From contig JAHQRK010000003.1 in the NCBI GenBank assembly GCA_019828595.1, positions 3,286,001-3,350,000 on the forward strand: DNA of 64,000 bases, read 5' to 3'. The notes beneath the pieces were generated by a model. The model was not told where the DNA came from. It did no database searches and saw only the letters and a list, made by a program, of their open reading frames with translations. This document shows positions 1 to 11,306 of this stretch, piece by piece (the first letter of the stretch is position 1; each line of letters opens with the position of its first letter). Source of the stretch: Aphanomyces cochlioides. Lineage: Eukaryota; Oomycota; Saprolegniomycetes; Saprolegniales; Verrucalvaceae. The position numbers and the translations under genes are program-made.

Positions 1-1014
1 AAGACTTATGATTATGCTGTATCACTGGCAAAATTAAATTTTACCCATGTTCGCCACCTACTCGATGAAAATGGCAATCTTATGGATCGGAAAATCCTGT
101 TAGATTGGATTAAATCTCAATGCTCAAGACGCCATTTAGCCACTCCCGATCATAAATGGTGGTATGCTCTACACGGGAGGCTTAAAGCTATTCTACCATC
201 TCCACCCGAGGACACAGAAATTAATTTTCGTCAGCCTACACCTTATCGGCAAACGGCTACCGAAATTACTTGGGCTGGAAATTTTAAAGATGGCTTTTTA
301 CCCTTTATTGATGCCACCTTGGATGATTTAACTCATGAATTTAAATCCAAATCAGCTCAGGAGGTTTTACCCACAGCGCATTTATTGGTACCCTCGGATT
401 TTTATGCCCACAAGGAACATATTAAAGTGGTCGCATTCTACAGGCAGCCCAAATTTATTCTGCCAACGTATAGTGCTTTCATATATCGACTGCTTATACG
501 AGCCTTACCTCTCCGATACAAATTCAAGTACTCGGACGATATCCCGAACACTTGTATTTTTTGTCATGAAGTGGAGACGTATAAACATTTCACCTTGGAC
601 TGTCCATATACTCGAGCATGTTGGAGTCCATTTAAATCCATGGCCAGATCCATTAACTTTACTTGGCCAACTACCATGGAAAAAATATTCTTCTCTCCTA
701 TAGCACTCCAAGACAAAGACCTCCAAGCTGGATTTAATTTGCTGTGGCCAATTTTTTTATCTTGTATTTGGTATACAATATGGAAAACTCGGTGCGACCG
801 GATTTACCGTCCAGATTTACCTAACAAAACACCTATGACGATATCCAGCTTAGCAGGACACATTATAAAGCGGCATCTGTACCAAGTCAATCGAGCCTCC
901 TTGGACGACTCCACGAAGGCTTCCTTGACATCGGTGCTTCATAGTTTGCACCAGAATGAGTGGTTCTCTGCCCAAATCTTACCACAATCTCAAAACGAGA
1001 CCTTGGAACCTTAA
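1..1014 (+). CDS. LINE ORF2 C-terminal part (cut by window edge)
   Basis: The frame is open from base 1 to a TAA at 1012-1014, so this is the last ~337 residues of a longer protein that starts outside the window. A zinc-binding motif typical of the C-terminus of LINE ORF2 proteins (zf-RVT type) is visible: CIFCHEVETYKHFTLDC followed by a W. The following WPIFLSCIWYTIWKTRC segment resembles the same region of the complete LINEs at 47942 and 57740, but the sequence is clearly different, so this is a second LINE family. No reverse transcriptase or endonuclease motifs lie inside the window. Whether the upstream part is intact cannot be seen. The family is recognised from the motif and local similarity only. 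Confidence 0.65.
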   Translation, partial: KTYDYAVSLAKLNFTHVRHLLDENGNLMDRKILLDWIKSQCSRRHLATPDHKWWYALHGRLKAILPSPPEDTEINFRQPTPYRQTATEITWAGNFKDGFLPFIDATLDDLTHEFKSKSAQEVLPTAHLLVPSDFYAHKEHIKVVAFYRQPKFILPTYSAFIYRLLIRALPLRYKFKYSDDIPNTCIFCHEVETYKHFTLDCPYTRACWSPFKSMARSINFTWPTTMEKIFFSPIALQDKDLQAGFNLLWPIFLSCIWYTIWKTRCDRIYRPDLPNKTPMTISSLAGHIIKRHLYQVNRASLDDSTKASLTSVLHSLHQNEWFSAQILPQSQNETLEP

Positions 1015-3438
1015 AAGGCATGTTATATTGCAACCTTTGAAGAAATTCACCTAAGTCACCCAAACCAATGGGAAAACTCAAAGTGGATTTTCTCGCGACC
1101 CACTTGGCCTTTTCATGCGTTTGATGGCTCGTTAGCCCCAGCTAACAGAGCTCTATGAACACACCAAGTAACTTTATCTCATGCCGAGTCGTTCACAAAA
1201 TCGACTTGACTTTATCCGTTCACCCAAAATGGCAAAACTATCGACAACCCTGGCATTGCCCTGACGATCATTTCAGACATTCTAATGGTCTTCAGGGTTG
1301 CTAGACATCCCAAGCAGACAAACGCAAGCGTTAGATTGCAAAAAAGTGCAGTGGTTCTCTCACAACAACACTTTGAAAATTGTTACGACGTCTCCCCCTG
1401 GGGGCGAAATCTCAAAATCGAGTGCACACTTTTTGTTCGGGAAAATTGCGCCACGGTGCCTAAAAGATTCTCCCATGTCTCCTCCTCAAGATGTGCCAGT
1501 TTGCGAGTGCTCAAACCTCGCCAAACTCGCGAAACAAAATTCGAAAGGAAATTCGACCCGGTGACACCCATTTTGAACCGGTTTCAACCCGTCACCAAAA
1601 GTGAAATTTCTCTCGACCTACTGCGTGGATTTCTACGTTTAGTGGCTTGTTATCTCAGTTGAATCGAGCTCTATGCCGACACCAACTAGCACATATTGCA
1701 GATCTATGGTTCAAAACCACGAACCCATTTTGGACTGTCACCCAAACCAGTGAAACACCAGGACAACTCGAACGCTTTCCCTACGGTCACCGAGTGACAT
1801 CTAGGGGTCTAGTGGGTGGCTCCACCACTTATTACGACTAGCCAAAGCGTTAGAACGCCCTGAAACATCCTGGTTTGCTCGCAATCCTCAATCCAAAATG
1901 TCAACCGCCCCTATCCACCGGCTACAAAACCTTAAGTCGGCTACAGGTCGCAAATCATTTCCAATCGACCGGCTATGACTCTTTTCCATCCTATCATGGC
2001 TAGACGAGTGTTTTAAGCCATCAAGAGCGATGATTGAAGCCCTGGAACCTACTTGCCGTCGCCCCGACAACTTTTGGTGAAATGGCTAAAACTCATCGGA
2101 ATGGCTCCTGAACGCAAATCAACTCCGATCGCCCAACTTAGAGTTGGAGAGGCTCGAGAATGTCCTCGCGATGGATTTGAGCTATCAAGCACCATGATAG
2201 CAGCACAGGAACCCAACTTCCGATTCCAAACCATTTTGAGCCGATAAGGCTCCAAAACGACCATCGTAGCTCATTTCAGCTACACGACTCTATATGCACC
2301 GATTAATATGGTGCATCCACCGCTAGCCTCCATTGATGGAGGACACCAAGTATGGCTATCTATCTCATAGCCGTTCGGAAGTTATGACTCCTTCAAATTT
2401 GGCCACCGAGACGCCCGATTGGAAAAACCACTGGTTTTGGCTAGCGCTCTCCCGCTACACACTACCTATGGCGATTCTAATGGTGCGCTATCCTTCGTAC
2501 GTATCGTCGCTACGATTCTGCCAAGTGGCTCCATGCACCGCGGCGCCGTTCGAAATCCAGCTCCGACGATGCTCGCGCTCGAGACCTATCCGCGCATGGC
2601 GCATGTCAAAATGGCTCCTCCCAAATATTTTACCCTTTTTTATTATTTTTGGGAGGCTTACCCCAAAAGCCCAACCCACAAGGGATTTTCCCTCTATCTC
2701 GCCACCATCAACTCCGATGAAGACGCTCCTGAAATCAACTTTGCTTGTCATGGAACGACCGACCTCGTTGATTTTTTTGGCTGGTCAAATCGTCCAAGAA
2801 CATTTTATTTTGGATGGTCTTTTCTCTCAAACCCAGCTTTTCCCATGGTTACAGCGATTTAATTCGGCCTCCTGAGGTCGAATTAAATTGGCCACGACCT
2901 TTTTGGATTTTTTGGGCTCCTACCTCTTGCCAATTTATTTTCCTTGGGCCTGATTTTACTCTGTTTCGACCCTTTTGTCAATTTTTGGCCTTCCTCTCCT
3001 GTCGATTTATTTATTCATGGATCGACCCCAACTCAAGCTTTTATTTACTTGGCCTTTTTCACTGCGTACCTCCACTTGGAATTTTTATCAAGACTTTTGT
3101 ATACAAATTTTCAAGTCCTCCACAGTCAACCCGAAATTGCCTCGTATCTCGCCACCACCAACTCGGATCAAGATGGTCATGAAAAGAAAGTTGCTTGTAT
3201 GGCTCTTCTCTATACTGTTGAATTTTTTCACAGCCTGAATCGCCATGCAACATTTTCTTTCTGCCATGGTTCCTCCAAATTACCCCACACCCAAGTCTAT
3301 TTCGGTTAAGCAACACTGGACGATTTTCCACAAGAACCTTCCAAGGTCACATTTCGCAACACATATTTATTATGCGACCTATGAAGCCAAAATCGAAAGT
3401 CTAGTTTGCGGCCCTTTTGGGCCATATTAATTCTTTAA
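1015..3438. other. No gene seen; decayed repeats
   Basis: No convincing coding region. Several segments are diverged copies of one another. About 1950-2060 matches 2115-2225 (shared caaatca..tcc.atcg and atcaag..c.atgat blocks). About 2695-2760 matches 3145-3210 (shared tatctcgccacca.caactc and aa.ttgcttgt.atgg blocks). About 1050-1170 matches 1640-1760 (shared tcacccaaacca and gagctctatg blocks). This looks like old tandem or transposon-derived sequence next to the LINE end. Confidence 0.4.
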
Positions 3439-3633
3439 TATACTCAGTTAACCGCATTATCACCGCCATCCACAAATATCCAAGTGATTGCTCCACCAGA
3501 GCGGAAGTTTCTAGCCTGGATTGGTGGTTCCATTATGGCGTCGACGCTTTGCACTCCTGATAAGTGGATCTCCAAAGTTGGCTACGACGAAGAGGGTCCA
3601 TCGATTGTGCCCCGCACATGTTTATTCGACTAG
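3439..3633 (+). pseudogene. Actin C-terminal fragment
   Basis: After a TAA at 3436-3438 the frame reads a recognisable actin C-terminus, including [21 protein letters not shown] and GPSIV, down to a TAG at 3631-3633. This matches roughly the last 60 residues of actin (about 375 in full). The expected N-terminal 310 residues are absent upstream on this strand. It ends about 100 bp from the C-terminus of the minus-strand actin at 3731-4969, so the two are tail to tail. It is read as a truncated, partly degraded duplicate. An exon of a spliced actin gene is unlikely because no upstream actin sequence is visible. Confidence 0.7.
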
Positions 3634-3730
3634 GAGGCTCGTGCTCGCGCTGCTATCAATCATACCTCCAAGCTTGAGCTTGAAATTCGTGCAATTTTAT
3701 AAATGCCTAGAGAGAAGGGTCAAAGCAACG

Positions 3731-4969
3731 CTAGAAACACTTGGTGTGGGCAATCGAAGGGCCATGTTCGTCGTATTCGGCCTTGGAGATGCACAGTTCT
3801 TCGAATCTCCTCAGACTTGCCAGAGTACTGCCGCCAATCCATACAAAGTGTTTCCGCTCGATTGGACCAAGCACTCTCATCCCGATACCAGGAGGCGTCA
3901 AGGCTCTCAATTCATTTTTCACGCGTCCAATAAATCCAGGACATGCGGTCGTTCCCCCTGACAAGAAAATGTTGTGCAAGCCCCAGTGAGTGTCCAAATC
4001 GCACTTCTTGAGGGTGTCAAACAGGAACTGGTGGATCCCCGGCATTTCTTTTCCGATCAACCAAGGCTTGAACAACGCTTCCGGTGTGCGAAAGCGTTCG
4101 CTGCCGACGACAATCACATTGCCATCGGGCAGTTCGTAGCTCTGTTCGAGCTCTGGAGCTTCCTCAGGGTGTTTCAACATGTCCTGGTCGTATTCGTGCG
4201 AGACAAAAGTCAACCTTTCTTTGATTTCACGGACGATCTCTCGCTCAGAAGACGTTGAAATGTTGTACTCGCCCTCGTTCAGCATCTTCATCATGTAGTC
4301 GGTTAAATCACGGCCGCCAAGATCCAAGCGGGAAATTGCATGGGAAATCACAAAGCCGTCATAAATAGGCACAATTTGGGTGACTCCATCGCCACATTCC
4401 ACTATGCAGCCATTGATTCTTCCCGTCGCGAAAAGAGCCAAGACGGCTGGATAACTTATGCACAAGGCTGGCACGTTGAAAGTTTCAAACATTACTTCAC
4501 TCTTGCGTTCTCGGTTTGCTTTGGGGTTCAACGGGGCTTCACTTATCAGCAGAGGCTGGTCTTCTGGAGCGACATGGAGTTCATTTTGAAATATGTGGTC
4601 CCAAATCTTCTCCATGTCGTCCCAGTTCGTCACGACGCCATGTCCCATCGGATATTTCAATGTGAGGATGCCACGCTTTGACTGTGCTTCATTGCCAACG
4701 TAGACGTCTTTGACATGATTGCGAGGGATGATGTCCAAGTGCTTCAGTCGGCCGATGATCGACGAAAATACAGAGCGCGGTGTGTAGTCACCAGCAAAGC
4801 CAGCTTTACACACGCCTGAACCATTGTCAATGACTACAGCGGAAATGTCGTCGAGGAATGCCATCCAGGTGCGGTTTTGTCTCTGGGACTGTGGAGTTTT
4901 GACGGCACTGCTGTCGTCTGTTCGTTCTGCCTCCATATCAACATTATTTGTTCTGACAGAGCAACTCAC
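3731..4969 (-). CDS. Divergent actin
   Basis: Single-exon 412-residue protein with actin motifs over its whole length: phosphate loop DNGSGVCKAGFAGD (residues 48-61), VGNEAQSKRGILTLKYP, TNWDDMEKIW, EAPLNPKANRE, second phosphate loop GDGV (193-196), LSGGTT and WIGGS. Residues 1-35 have no actin counterpart; starting at Met36 (base 4864) gives 377 residues, the usual actin length, so Met36 is the likelier start. Aligned to standard actin numbering, three nucleotide-site residues differ: Gln137 is Pro (174), Asp154 is Glu (191) and His161 is Gln (198), while Asp11 (48) and Asp157 (194) are kept. Gln137 and His161 position the water for ATP hydrolysis in ordinary actin, so slow or no hydrolysis is inferred. 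It could be an expressed specialised actin or a gene beginning to decay; the full-length open frame favours the former. Confidence 0.8.
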   Translation of the reverse strand: MSCSVRTNNVDMEAERTDDSSAVKTPQSQRQNRTWMAFLDDISAVVIDNGSGVCKAGFAGDYTPRSVFSSIIGRLKHLDIIPRNHVKDVYVGNEAQSKRGILTLKYPMGHGVVTNWDDMEKIWDHIFQNELHVAPEDQPLLISEAPLNPKANRERKSEVMFETFNVPALCISYPAVLALFATGRINGCIVECGDGVTQIVPIYDGFVISHAISRLDLGGRDLTDYMMKMLNEGEYNISTSSEREIVREIKERLTFVSHEYDQDMLKHPEEAPELEQSYELPDGNVIVVGSERFRTPEALFKPWLIGKEMPGIHQFLFDTLKKCDLDTHWGLHNIFLSGGTTACPGFIGRVKNELRALTPPGIGMRVLGPIERKHFVWIGGSTLASLRRFEELCISKAEYDEHGPSIAHTKCF

Positions 4970-4999
4970 TGGACACTGTGGTCACCTGGAAAATGACGT

Positions 5000-5290
5000 C
5001 TAGTAGACAATATTGCAGCAGAGGATCAAAGGGAGGGTCATGCTCATCGTATTGAGCTTTGGACAGTTGCGTTTTCTAAAACACTCCTGTGCATGCCTTG
5101 GTACCTCCAGACTGCGGTCAGTCTCTCCGCCAGGTTGGGGCGCCGCAATTGATATAGGCAGTGAATTGCTCAAACATTCAACAAATCCAAGAATCACGGT
5201 CGATCGCCATGACAAAACTCTGCGATTGTATAAATCCTTGTGAGTGTCCACATCCCACTTCATGTTGGTATCAACAAGGGTAATTCACGC
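5000..5290 (-). pseudogene. Degraded actin fragment
   Basis: On the minus strand about 5185-5263 reads MKWDVDTHKDLYN and then degenerate LSGGTT-like sequence, matching the MKCDVD..KDLY region of actin. Just upstream, in another frame, IHSVNY resembles the preceding actin segment, so at least one frameshift is present. It lies immediately upstream of the divergent actin on the same strand. It is a broken relic, the third actin-derived piece in 1.9 kb. Confidence 0.5.
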
Positions 5291-5661
5291 TGTGGATTGT
5301 TGGAAGATTGTGTTAAATCAACAATTGGATGTAACATGGTGTCGATGGTCTGAAGCCAGTCGCATCGTGATTTGAAGTCTGAGCTTTCATGCAATTCGCC
5401 AGTCCAATTCGTCTTCACACCTTGGCCTGCAGACCCCAACCATCCAAAGCACTGAAATCATTGCTTGTGAAGTCTACTCCCCACGCAGCCAAGTGCCTTT
5501 TCCAAGTTTACGCTCACCTCTCTTCCTGGAAAGGACTGCCATGGCCTTGATGAGCAGAGACGAATTACCTTGTATCAATTCAATGATTCCGGATAAATTT
5601 ATTTATCCGGATAAATTCCTTATTCAAGGCATTGTTGTCAAACATTTTGAAATTATACGTC
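5291..5661. other. Intergenic, nothing recognised
   Basis: No open frame of note and no RNA gene recognised. A short inverted repeat, ccggataaattta tttatccgg, lies at about 5589-5614, just upstream of the glycosyltransferase start. Confidence 0.3.
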
Positions 5662-7161
5662 ATGGGGTGGAAGGACACATCGCCGTCGCGCCATGGAGGA
5701 GGTCTCCATCAGTACAAGTACATCGCTTGCGTCCTCATCATGATCAGCGGTGCGTTCATCCTACTCGAATTTGAAGCCATGACGGCATTCCGTGACCCGC
5801 AATATGAACCCGTGACGGCATTCCGTGGCCCTCAAGATGAATCCGTGAAGCAAGTCCATCTCCGATCGATTTTCCGCCCACCCCATCTTGACGCCGAACA
5901 TTTCAAGCCACGAAAAATTCATTACGTGACGTTAGCAGACAATCCGCGCGAGGTATGTTGTGCTCAGAATTTTTAGCCATCTAACTTACCAACCTAGGAG
6001 ATCTGTTTGACGGGAGCGTCCATCTATACGCTGTCGAAAGGACAACTCCAAATCTTGGCATGGAATCACAGTACAACTTTCTTTGATGGAACCTCGCCAT
6101 CATCGGCAAACAGCCCTAGAGTAGGTGATTTCCGCGCTGGACAAGCCAAGAAGGTACTGAAATGATCGACGTCTTGGCACTTTTGTGGTGGTAGATTGAG
6201 TGGATTGCCCACTACATCCTTCACCACCCAGATCTTCATGAAGATGATATTGTTATGTACACAGATGCATGGGACGTCGCTATCCAAACTGACATGAGTG
6301 GTGTCGGTGATACCCTCCTCAAGTTTACAAGTGGTCGTCGTGGCATCATTTTCAACTCAGAACCCAGTTGTGGTGATTCTTTTGAACTCCCTGGTGGTTA
6401 TGGAGATTACCTCCGCTCCAGAGCAGCGTTTGATGTGCAATTGCAACCTGACGCGCCTATCTTCAAAGTGCCCGGGCCTCACATCTGCCGGCAAATGTTG
6501 ATCAAATCTGCCATGCACTCGGTACACTGGAATGCGTCATGTAATAGCCAACTTTTGTGTAGAGTATGGGGGGTCCAAATTGGAGTCTTGGATCTGGCGG
6601 TATCGTCGCTGATGTCAAGAGTTTACGAGCCTTCATGCAACGCGTCGTCCAAGTTACGGACGAACAAATTGAGCGTCATCTGGCTAATCCAAACAACGTT
6701 CCGCTCTTTGAAGGTGACCAAATTTCATTCCAGTTGGCCTACTTGAGGTAATGCCTTTTCACAGCGCGGGAGATCTGACGCTCTCAAATTAGATTCCCCG
6801 AGATAAACGTCATGGTGGATACTAAATCGGAAATCTTTATGGTCACTTCATACATGACTACGCCCGGCGTGGTTGAACACATGGATAATGCCAATGGATG
6901 CACTCCCGACTTCTATAAGGATGGAGCTCCATCCAAGCATTCTTGGTATGGCCACACGCCCATGATTTTGCACTTCCCAGGTCTGGCTTTGTCGAGAAAT
7001 CATACTTATTTACAATCCTAGGGGATTATAAGAAGTTCTGGAGGAGCTGCGGGGATCCTATGGCCGAAATGCTCAAAACCAAGGTGTCGGGCAAAGTGAT
7101 GTGGGACGTTGATCGCAATGTCCCCATTCCTATTCGCGACGTTTGTCCTTATTACACCTAA
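5662..7161 (+). CDS. Type II membrane glycosyltransferase, PLOD-like
   Basis: Six exons joined at GT..AG borders: 5662-5952, 5998-6153, 6195-6521, 6563-6747, 6793-6980 and 7022-7161, giving 428 residues. The introns are 45, 41, 41, 45 and 41 nt. A hydrophobic segment at about residues 20-36 follows a short basic N-terminus, as in Golgi or ER type II membrane enzymes. The catalytic part shows VMYTDAWDVAI (about 170-179, a DxD-like metal site), FNSEPSCGD, and NWSLGSGG (about 264-271), an order seen in the glycosyltransferase domain of procollagen lysyl hydroxylase/galactosyltransferase relatives. Those enzymes use UDP-sugars on protein substrates; the substrate here is unknown. The start at 5662 is the first ATG before the membrane segment. 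Exon structure is by eye; the splice frames all agree. Confidence 0.65.
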
Positions 7162-7918
7162 CACGGATTTGTCTACAAATTCCTTGCAAAGCGATTCCAT
7201 GTCTGACGCATCGTATCAGACTTTTATTCACTTCTCGAGTTCACTGTCTCTTCTCTGTAACCATTGTCTCAACCATCTTTATCTCTCTACGGCTTAACGT
7301 GATCATGGTGTGTGGAATGAGAGGACGTTCCTTTTGTGATAGACGACGCTGATACACAACATTGAGAGTCATCTGCACCTGTGACGACAGGTTTCGAATC
7401 CACGTAGTTCGATCTGGCACCTTCGTGACTCCCCCTCCGCGTGAAGCCTGCTACAGTAGTCGCCATGTTGTGTGAACTCCACACGGTAGACGACATTATT
7501 TAACGTAGTGAATTATCCCCGTGTCGCCCTATCTTGTGGCTACAGTAATCCACCATGCATGGAGGCATCAGACCTTGTGATGCGTCAGGATGAGAGCAAG
7601 GTGCTCACTTCCAGGGTTTACTTCAATAAAACCGTTAGATGTCAAGTACTGTATCTCGAACTCCTAAGGCTTGATTTCATTCGGTCGCTGTCGTAGTCAT
7701 GAAGGCGATATACACTGCTATGTTTTTAAGTGCCCCAAGTGGGTCTTGTGCCAGTGTTATTGCATCAACCACGATGGAGATCTTGCTTGTCATCATTAAT
7801 TCTGCACTATGGTGTCTCGACTTGGAAAATGCTGGAGGCTGCGGGAAATAGCATTCTGGGGACTCTCTTCAATGCATATTGAAGTCTATATATGGGTTAT
7901 CATAAAGGACTCAATTAC
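7162..7918. other. Intergenic, nothing recognised
   Basis: No supported gene. A sequence resembling a Pol III B box (ggtttcgaatcc, about 7390-7401) is present, but no cloverleaf can be drawn around it. Confidence 0.3.
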
Positions 7919-8828
7919 TTAAACGCTGAAAAGTGGGGAACCATTTTCAAGTGTAATTTGGACAATGTTGGCCACAGAATGAAAGCATAACGGGTGCAAA
8001 TCAAGACGATGTCGAAAGACTTGGGCAAGGACACCAAATTGCTTCAATCGAGCATTTACCGTTTCGTGGCGAGACATAATTTGCTTTTGCCGTTGAGTCG
8101 TACCACGCTGTGAGTTGGGCGTGATAAATGTATCGTCACCAGAGTAGCCACGATCTGCTAAAGCCTTTTCATTTCGTGAAAGTGCATACACAAAAGCACT
8201 GCGAGCAAGCGTAATGTCGGGCCAACTACCGCAGGGAACGCCACCATTCACCCAAACAATGTAACCAGTCCGTATGCACAACGCAACCTCATACCGCAGT
8301 CCAGCGCCTTGAAACTTGTGCGAAAACCACATCCTGTCGAATGGCTGGGGCTCATTGATCCTAAAATCTACCCCGTCAAGGGACACAAACAAAGTCGCAC
8401 CCTGATAAGCGTTCATGAGACGATGTCCCCACACTATCTAGAACGTATGAGATGTTAACTGTGGATATTGGACTTACTGCATTGAAATGAGCAATATGAT
8501 CTATCCACATCCATACCCATTTCCGAAAGGTCTTTTCATCGGTACCAGCAATTGCTGAGTGTACTGTTTCAGTTGCGTAGACCTTGAGAAACATAAGGGT
8601 CCACAAGAGATGTGATGGGGCTGTTTGAGTTTGGCGATGATCATCTTCGATCCATAGCAGTGTGACAATATGCTGATCAACTCCGAACAGAGACCGAAAA
8701 CGGCGGGGACAGCCCGTTAGATTCGGGTTGTTGTGATTTCGACGGAGCATACTCATGGCCGAGTCGTGTATTTCTTCTTCTAGTTCATCGATTTCACTCA
8801 TATGATCCAATGAGCTCCAGTTCATCAT
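7919..8828 (-). CDS. Harbinger/HARBI1-type DDE transposase-like protein
   Basis: Two exons on the minus strand, 8828-8478 and 8437-7919, joined by a 40-nt GTAAGT..CTAG intron, give 289 residues. The DDE_Tnp_4 catalytic pattern is present: Asp138 in SLDGVDF, Asp191 in GSWPDITLAR and Glu242 in RHETVNARLK, with the usual ADRGY segment at 211-215. All three acidic residues are kept. The start at 8828 follows an AT-rich intergenic region. At 289 residues it is shorter than typical HARBI1 proteins (about 350), mainly in the N-terminus. No partner Myb-like gene and no terminal inverted repeats were recognised nearby, so it may be either a transposon remnant with an intact frame or a domesticated gene. 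Confidence 0.75.
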
Positions 8829-9486
8829 GTTGACTCAGGAGGATTGTATATAAAATTTGCATCACACTTATTTTATTATTCAACAAAATAATATAAAACT
8901 GTCATAAATTTTAGTCAAAATTTGCTCTTTTTGTCATATATTTTGACAAATTTTGTTGACTAGCGCAGAAAGTACATGACTTTGAGACGAAGCTGCGGGA
9001 CGTCTGTGATGTTTCATCTCACAAAAATTCACCAGGGTATAGACGCACAGTTTGTCTTTATAATGCCATGATTATCGACAAGCATAATGAACTGTAGTAT
9101 GTGTGGTTGGATCTCAAAAGTCGACGAAATGGAGAATATAACGTACTTGACGGGTAAATATCTCGCGAACCAGAGAGATATAGACGTTGCTTTCCTTCTC
9201 AAGTTGAAAAATACAACCTCAGTAACCATAGTATTCAATATCTTGAGAAGAAACTTTGCTGGAGCCAAGATATCCGACCTCAAACGAACACACATCGAGC
9301 TACGTGGAACTTCTAGTCATCTATGTTGGAAAAATTCGACAACTTTTCGTCATATATTATAGTTAAAATAACTACGTTATCGACACAAATTTAAATAATT
9401 CTATGTAAAGATTTAAAATAAAATCGAAATATTGGAAATGGAGGGTCAACAGAAAAAGGCGCGAGAATGCACAAAGTATCCGTAAA
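8829..9486. other. AT-rich intergenic region
   Basis: Strongly AT-rich, with repeated tttgtca/ttgacaaa words near 8900-8960. A 91-codon open frame at 9087-9362 has no recognisable family and is not called. Confidence 0.3.
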
Positions 9487-10347
9487 ATGTCGGATAATTC
9501 GCCATTTTCAATCATTCGAGGAATGGCCGCACGCTGGACAGCCGACTGCGAAGCCCAGAGAGTACTCCAGTCCCTTGTTGAAGAAGGGAAGATCAAATGA
9601 TCTACTGAACCACAAGAAGCACGAGCCCTAGCTCCTGAAGTATTCAAACACTACAACAATCAAGTCTTTGCTTTGCATTTACGCAACACCAAAATGGCAA
9701 ACAGTTCGTCGGCTGCATGAATACTCTGTTTATCTTGTTTTCTAGATCTACGTCTTTCAACAAAACGAGCTAAAATAGCCCGAGCAATCGTGGAATCCGA
9801 CGGGAATGACTGCGATATTCCGCAGCTTGGAATGGCATCTGCACCAACTTTGAATCCACGGCGTGCAATGAGCACGAGTGAGAACACGCCTTTGCGCAAC
9901 CCTGGATATCTCGTTGTCTCCTATATGGACAGCTCTACACGCGAATGGTTTGTTGGTGTTGCATTGACATTAATGTGGGGAATCCAGTCTGGTTCCTTGG
10001 AAGTGACTGCAGAAACTCCTAGTACTCTTGTCTTGACGTATGAGTGGTCACCAGCCCTCGTGGGTATATGGGAATCATTTCAAAAAGAACTGGTAGATAA
10101 GCCGTGTGCAAAGGCGTGGGTCAAGGCCAATGCATTTGCAACAGCCATGGATGAGCTTCAGGGAAGCTTTGGATCAGCTCCAGTAAGTACGCAGTTTATT
10201 GATTTACCACGCCCAGTTATCCCCCAGAAGTCTCGCTTCGATGTGGTTTCTGGAAGCTCGTGCATCAAAGAGATATTGATGCTGGAATTCAAAGCTCAAA
10301 TTGGAAATGGCCAAAAAGCCGATGTACTACCCCATTCAATGGGATAG
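9487..10347 (+). pseudogene. Broken gene of unknown family
   Basis: A reading frame starting at ATG 9487 continues through an in-frame TGA at 9598-9600 to 9703, then across a plausible 42-nt intron (9704-9745, gttcgt..ttctag) into 9746-10347, for about 272 codons. The protein on both sides of the TGA looks like one domain (MAARWTADCEAQRVLQSLVEEGKI, stop, STEPQEARALAPEVFKHYNNQVFALHLRNT). The second exon has YLVVSYMDSSTREWFVGVAL and LVLTYEWSPALVGIWESF. I do not recognise the family; the alternating hydrophobic pattern suggests a beta-sandwich but that is weak. It is probably a gene with a recent nonsense change. The intron donor is not ideal, so the model is tentative. Confidence 0.45.
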
Positions 10348-11306
10348 TTCGATTGTATTTTGTTGCATTAAAAGCAATAAATGGATGTTTTTTGTTTGCC
10401 AGCAAAAATAGGCACATACCGCACCCTCCTGAAAATTGAAGTCATTTTAGTTGACCACATATTGCGCGTTTTACTCAAAATTTCCAAGATCGATTGATTG
10501 AATCGATCAAGTCAAATCGATCAAGGAATCGCGCAGAACTGTGAAAACATATAGCAATTAATATTAAGAGGTTTTGAGGTTGTTTCAGCCAATCAGACTT
10601 GTCGCAATTTTGGGGCAAATGTCTTGTCCTTTGGAAATGGTATTGAAGCATCGGCCAAATCAACGCTTGGTACATGGCAAGAATTGCATCCAACAGCTTT
10701 TGAAATCATCTCTTAGGTCCGTTAGCATCCCCACCAGAGCGTCACCAGGCCTGTCTACTGCGCACAGCTCTCCCCTAGCGTACGAAGCGAGCGAACATCG
10801 CAAAGCATTTTAATGCCATGAATTAAACATACAAGCAGTGGTAAACGTTCACAGGCGTATATTGGCGCGTTGCAGCGTTCCATTCGAGTGTTCTAGATCT
10901 TATTTATCGTAAATTTGGCCAAAAAGGTTAAATGGTCGATTCTTGAGCGATTTCTGACAAAGTGTCAAATCAATCGAAACCCGCAAATTTGGCCGATATT
11001 GACAATATTATCGATTTGATACAAATTTTGGGTTGGTGCTCAATCGAACTGCGCCGGCAAATCGATCCGCAAACCGATCCCATAGATTTCATTGGCTGAT
11101 TCGAAAAAAAGTACCATATTTTGTCAAATTAGTCGAAATTTTTCGATTATTAGCCAATCAATGGCTTAAAACAAATTTGGAACGATTGAACAAACCGCGC
11201 CTAATTGGGAAATTTCCCCAAAAAGCACAATACTTAAATCAAATGAAAATATAGGTGGAATTATAATTTGTGGTTTTGTCAAATATTGAAGCGACTCAAC
11301 AGCATC
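10348..11306. other. Intergenic, ATCGAT-rich
   Basis: No gene recognised. The stretch is rich in tcgatttg/aatcgatc words, for example a cluster of ATCGAT-type palindromes at 10488-10528 and repeats of the theme near 10930-11130. This suggests decayed repeats. Confidence 0.3.

Noticed and set aside
7380..7420. tRNA gene suggested by ggtttcgaatcc
   Set aside because: No acceptor, D or anticodon stems can be paired around it.
9087..9362. 91-codon frame with CGW and LKLKN words
   Set aside because: No family recognised, and it lies in low-complexity AT-rich sequence; support too weak for a gene call.
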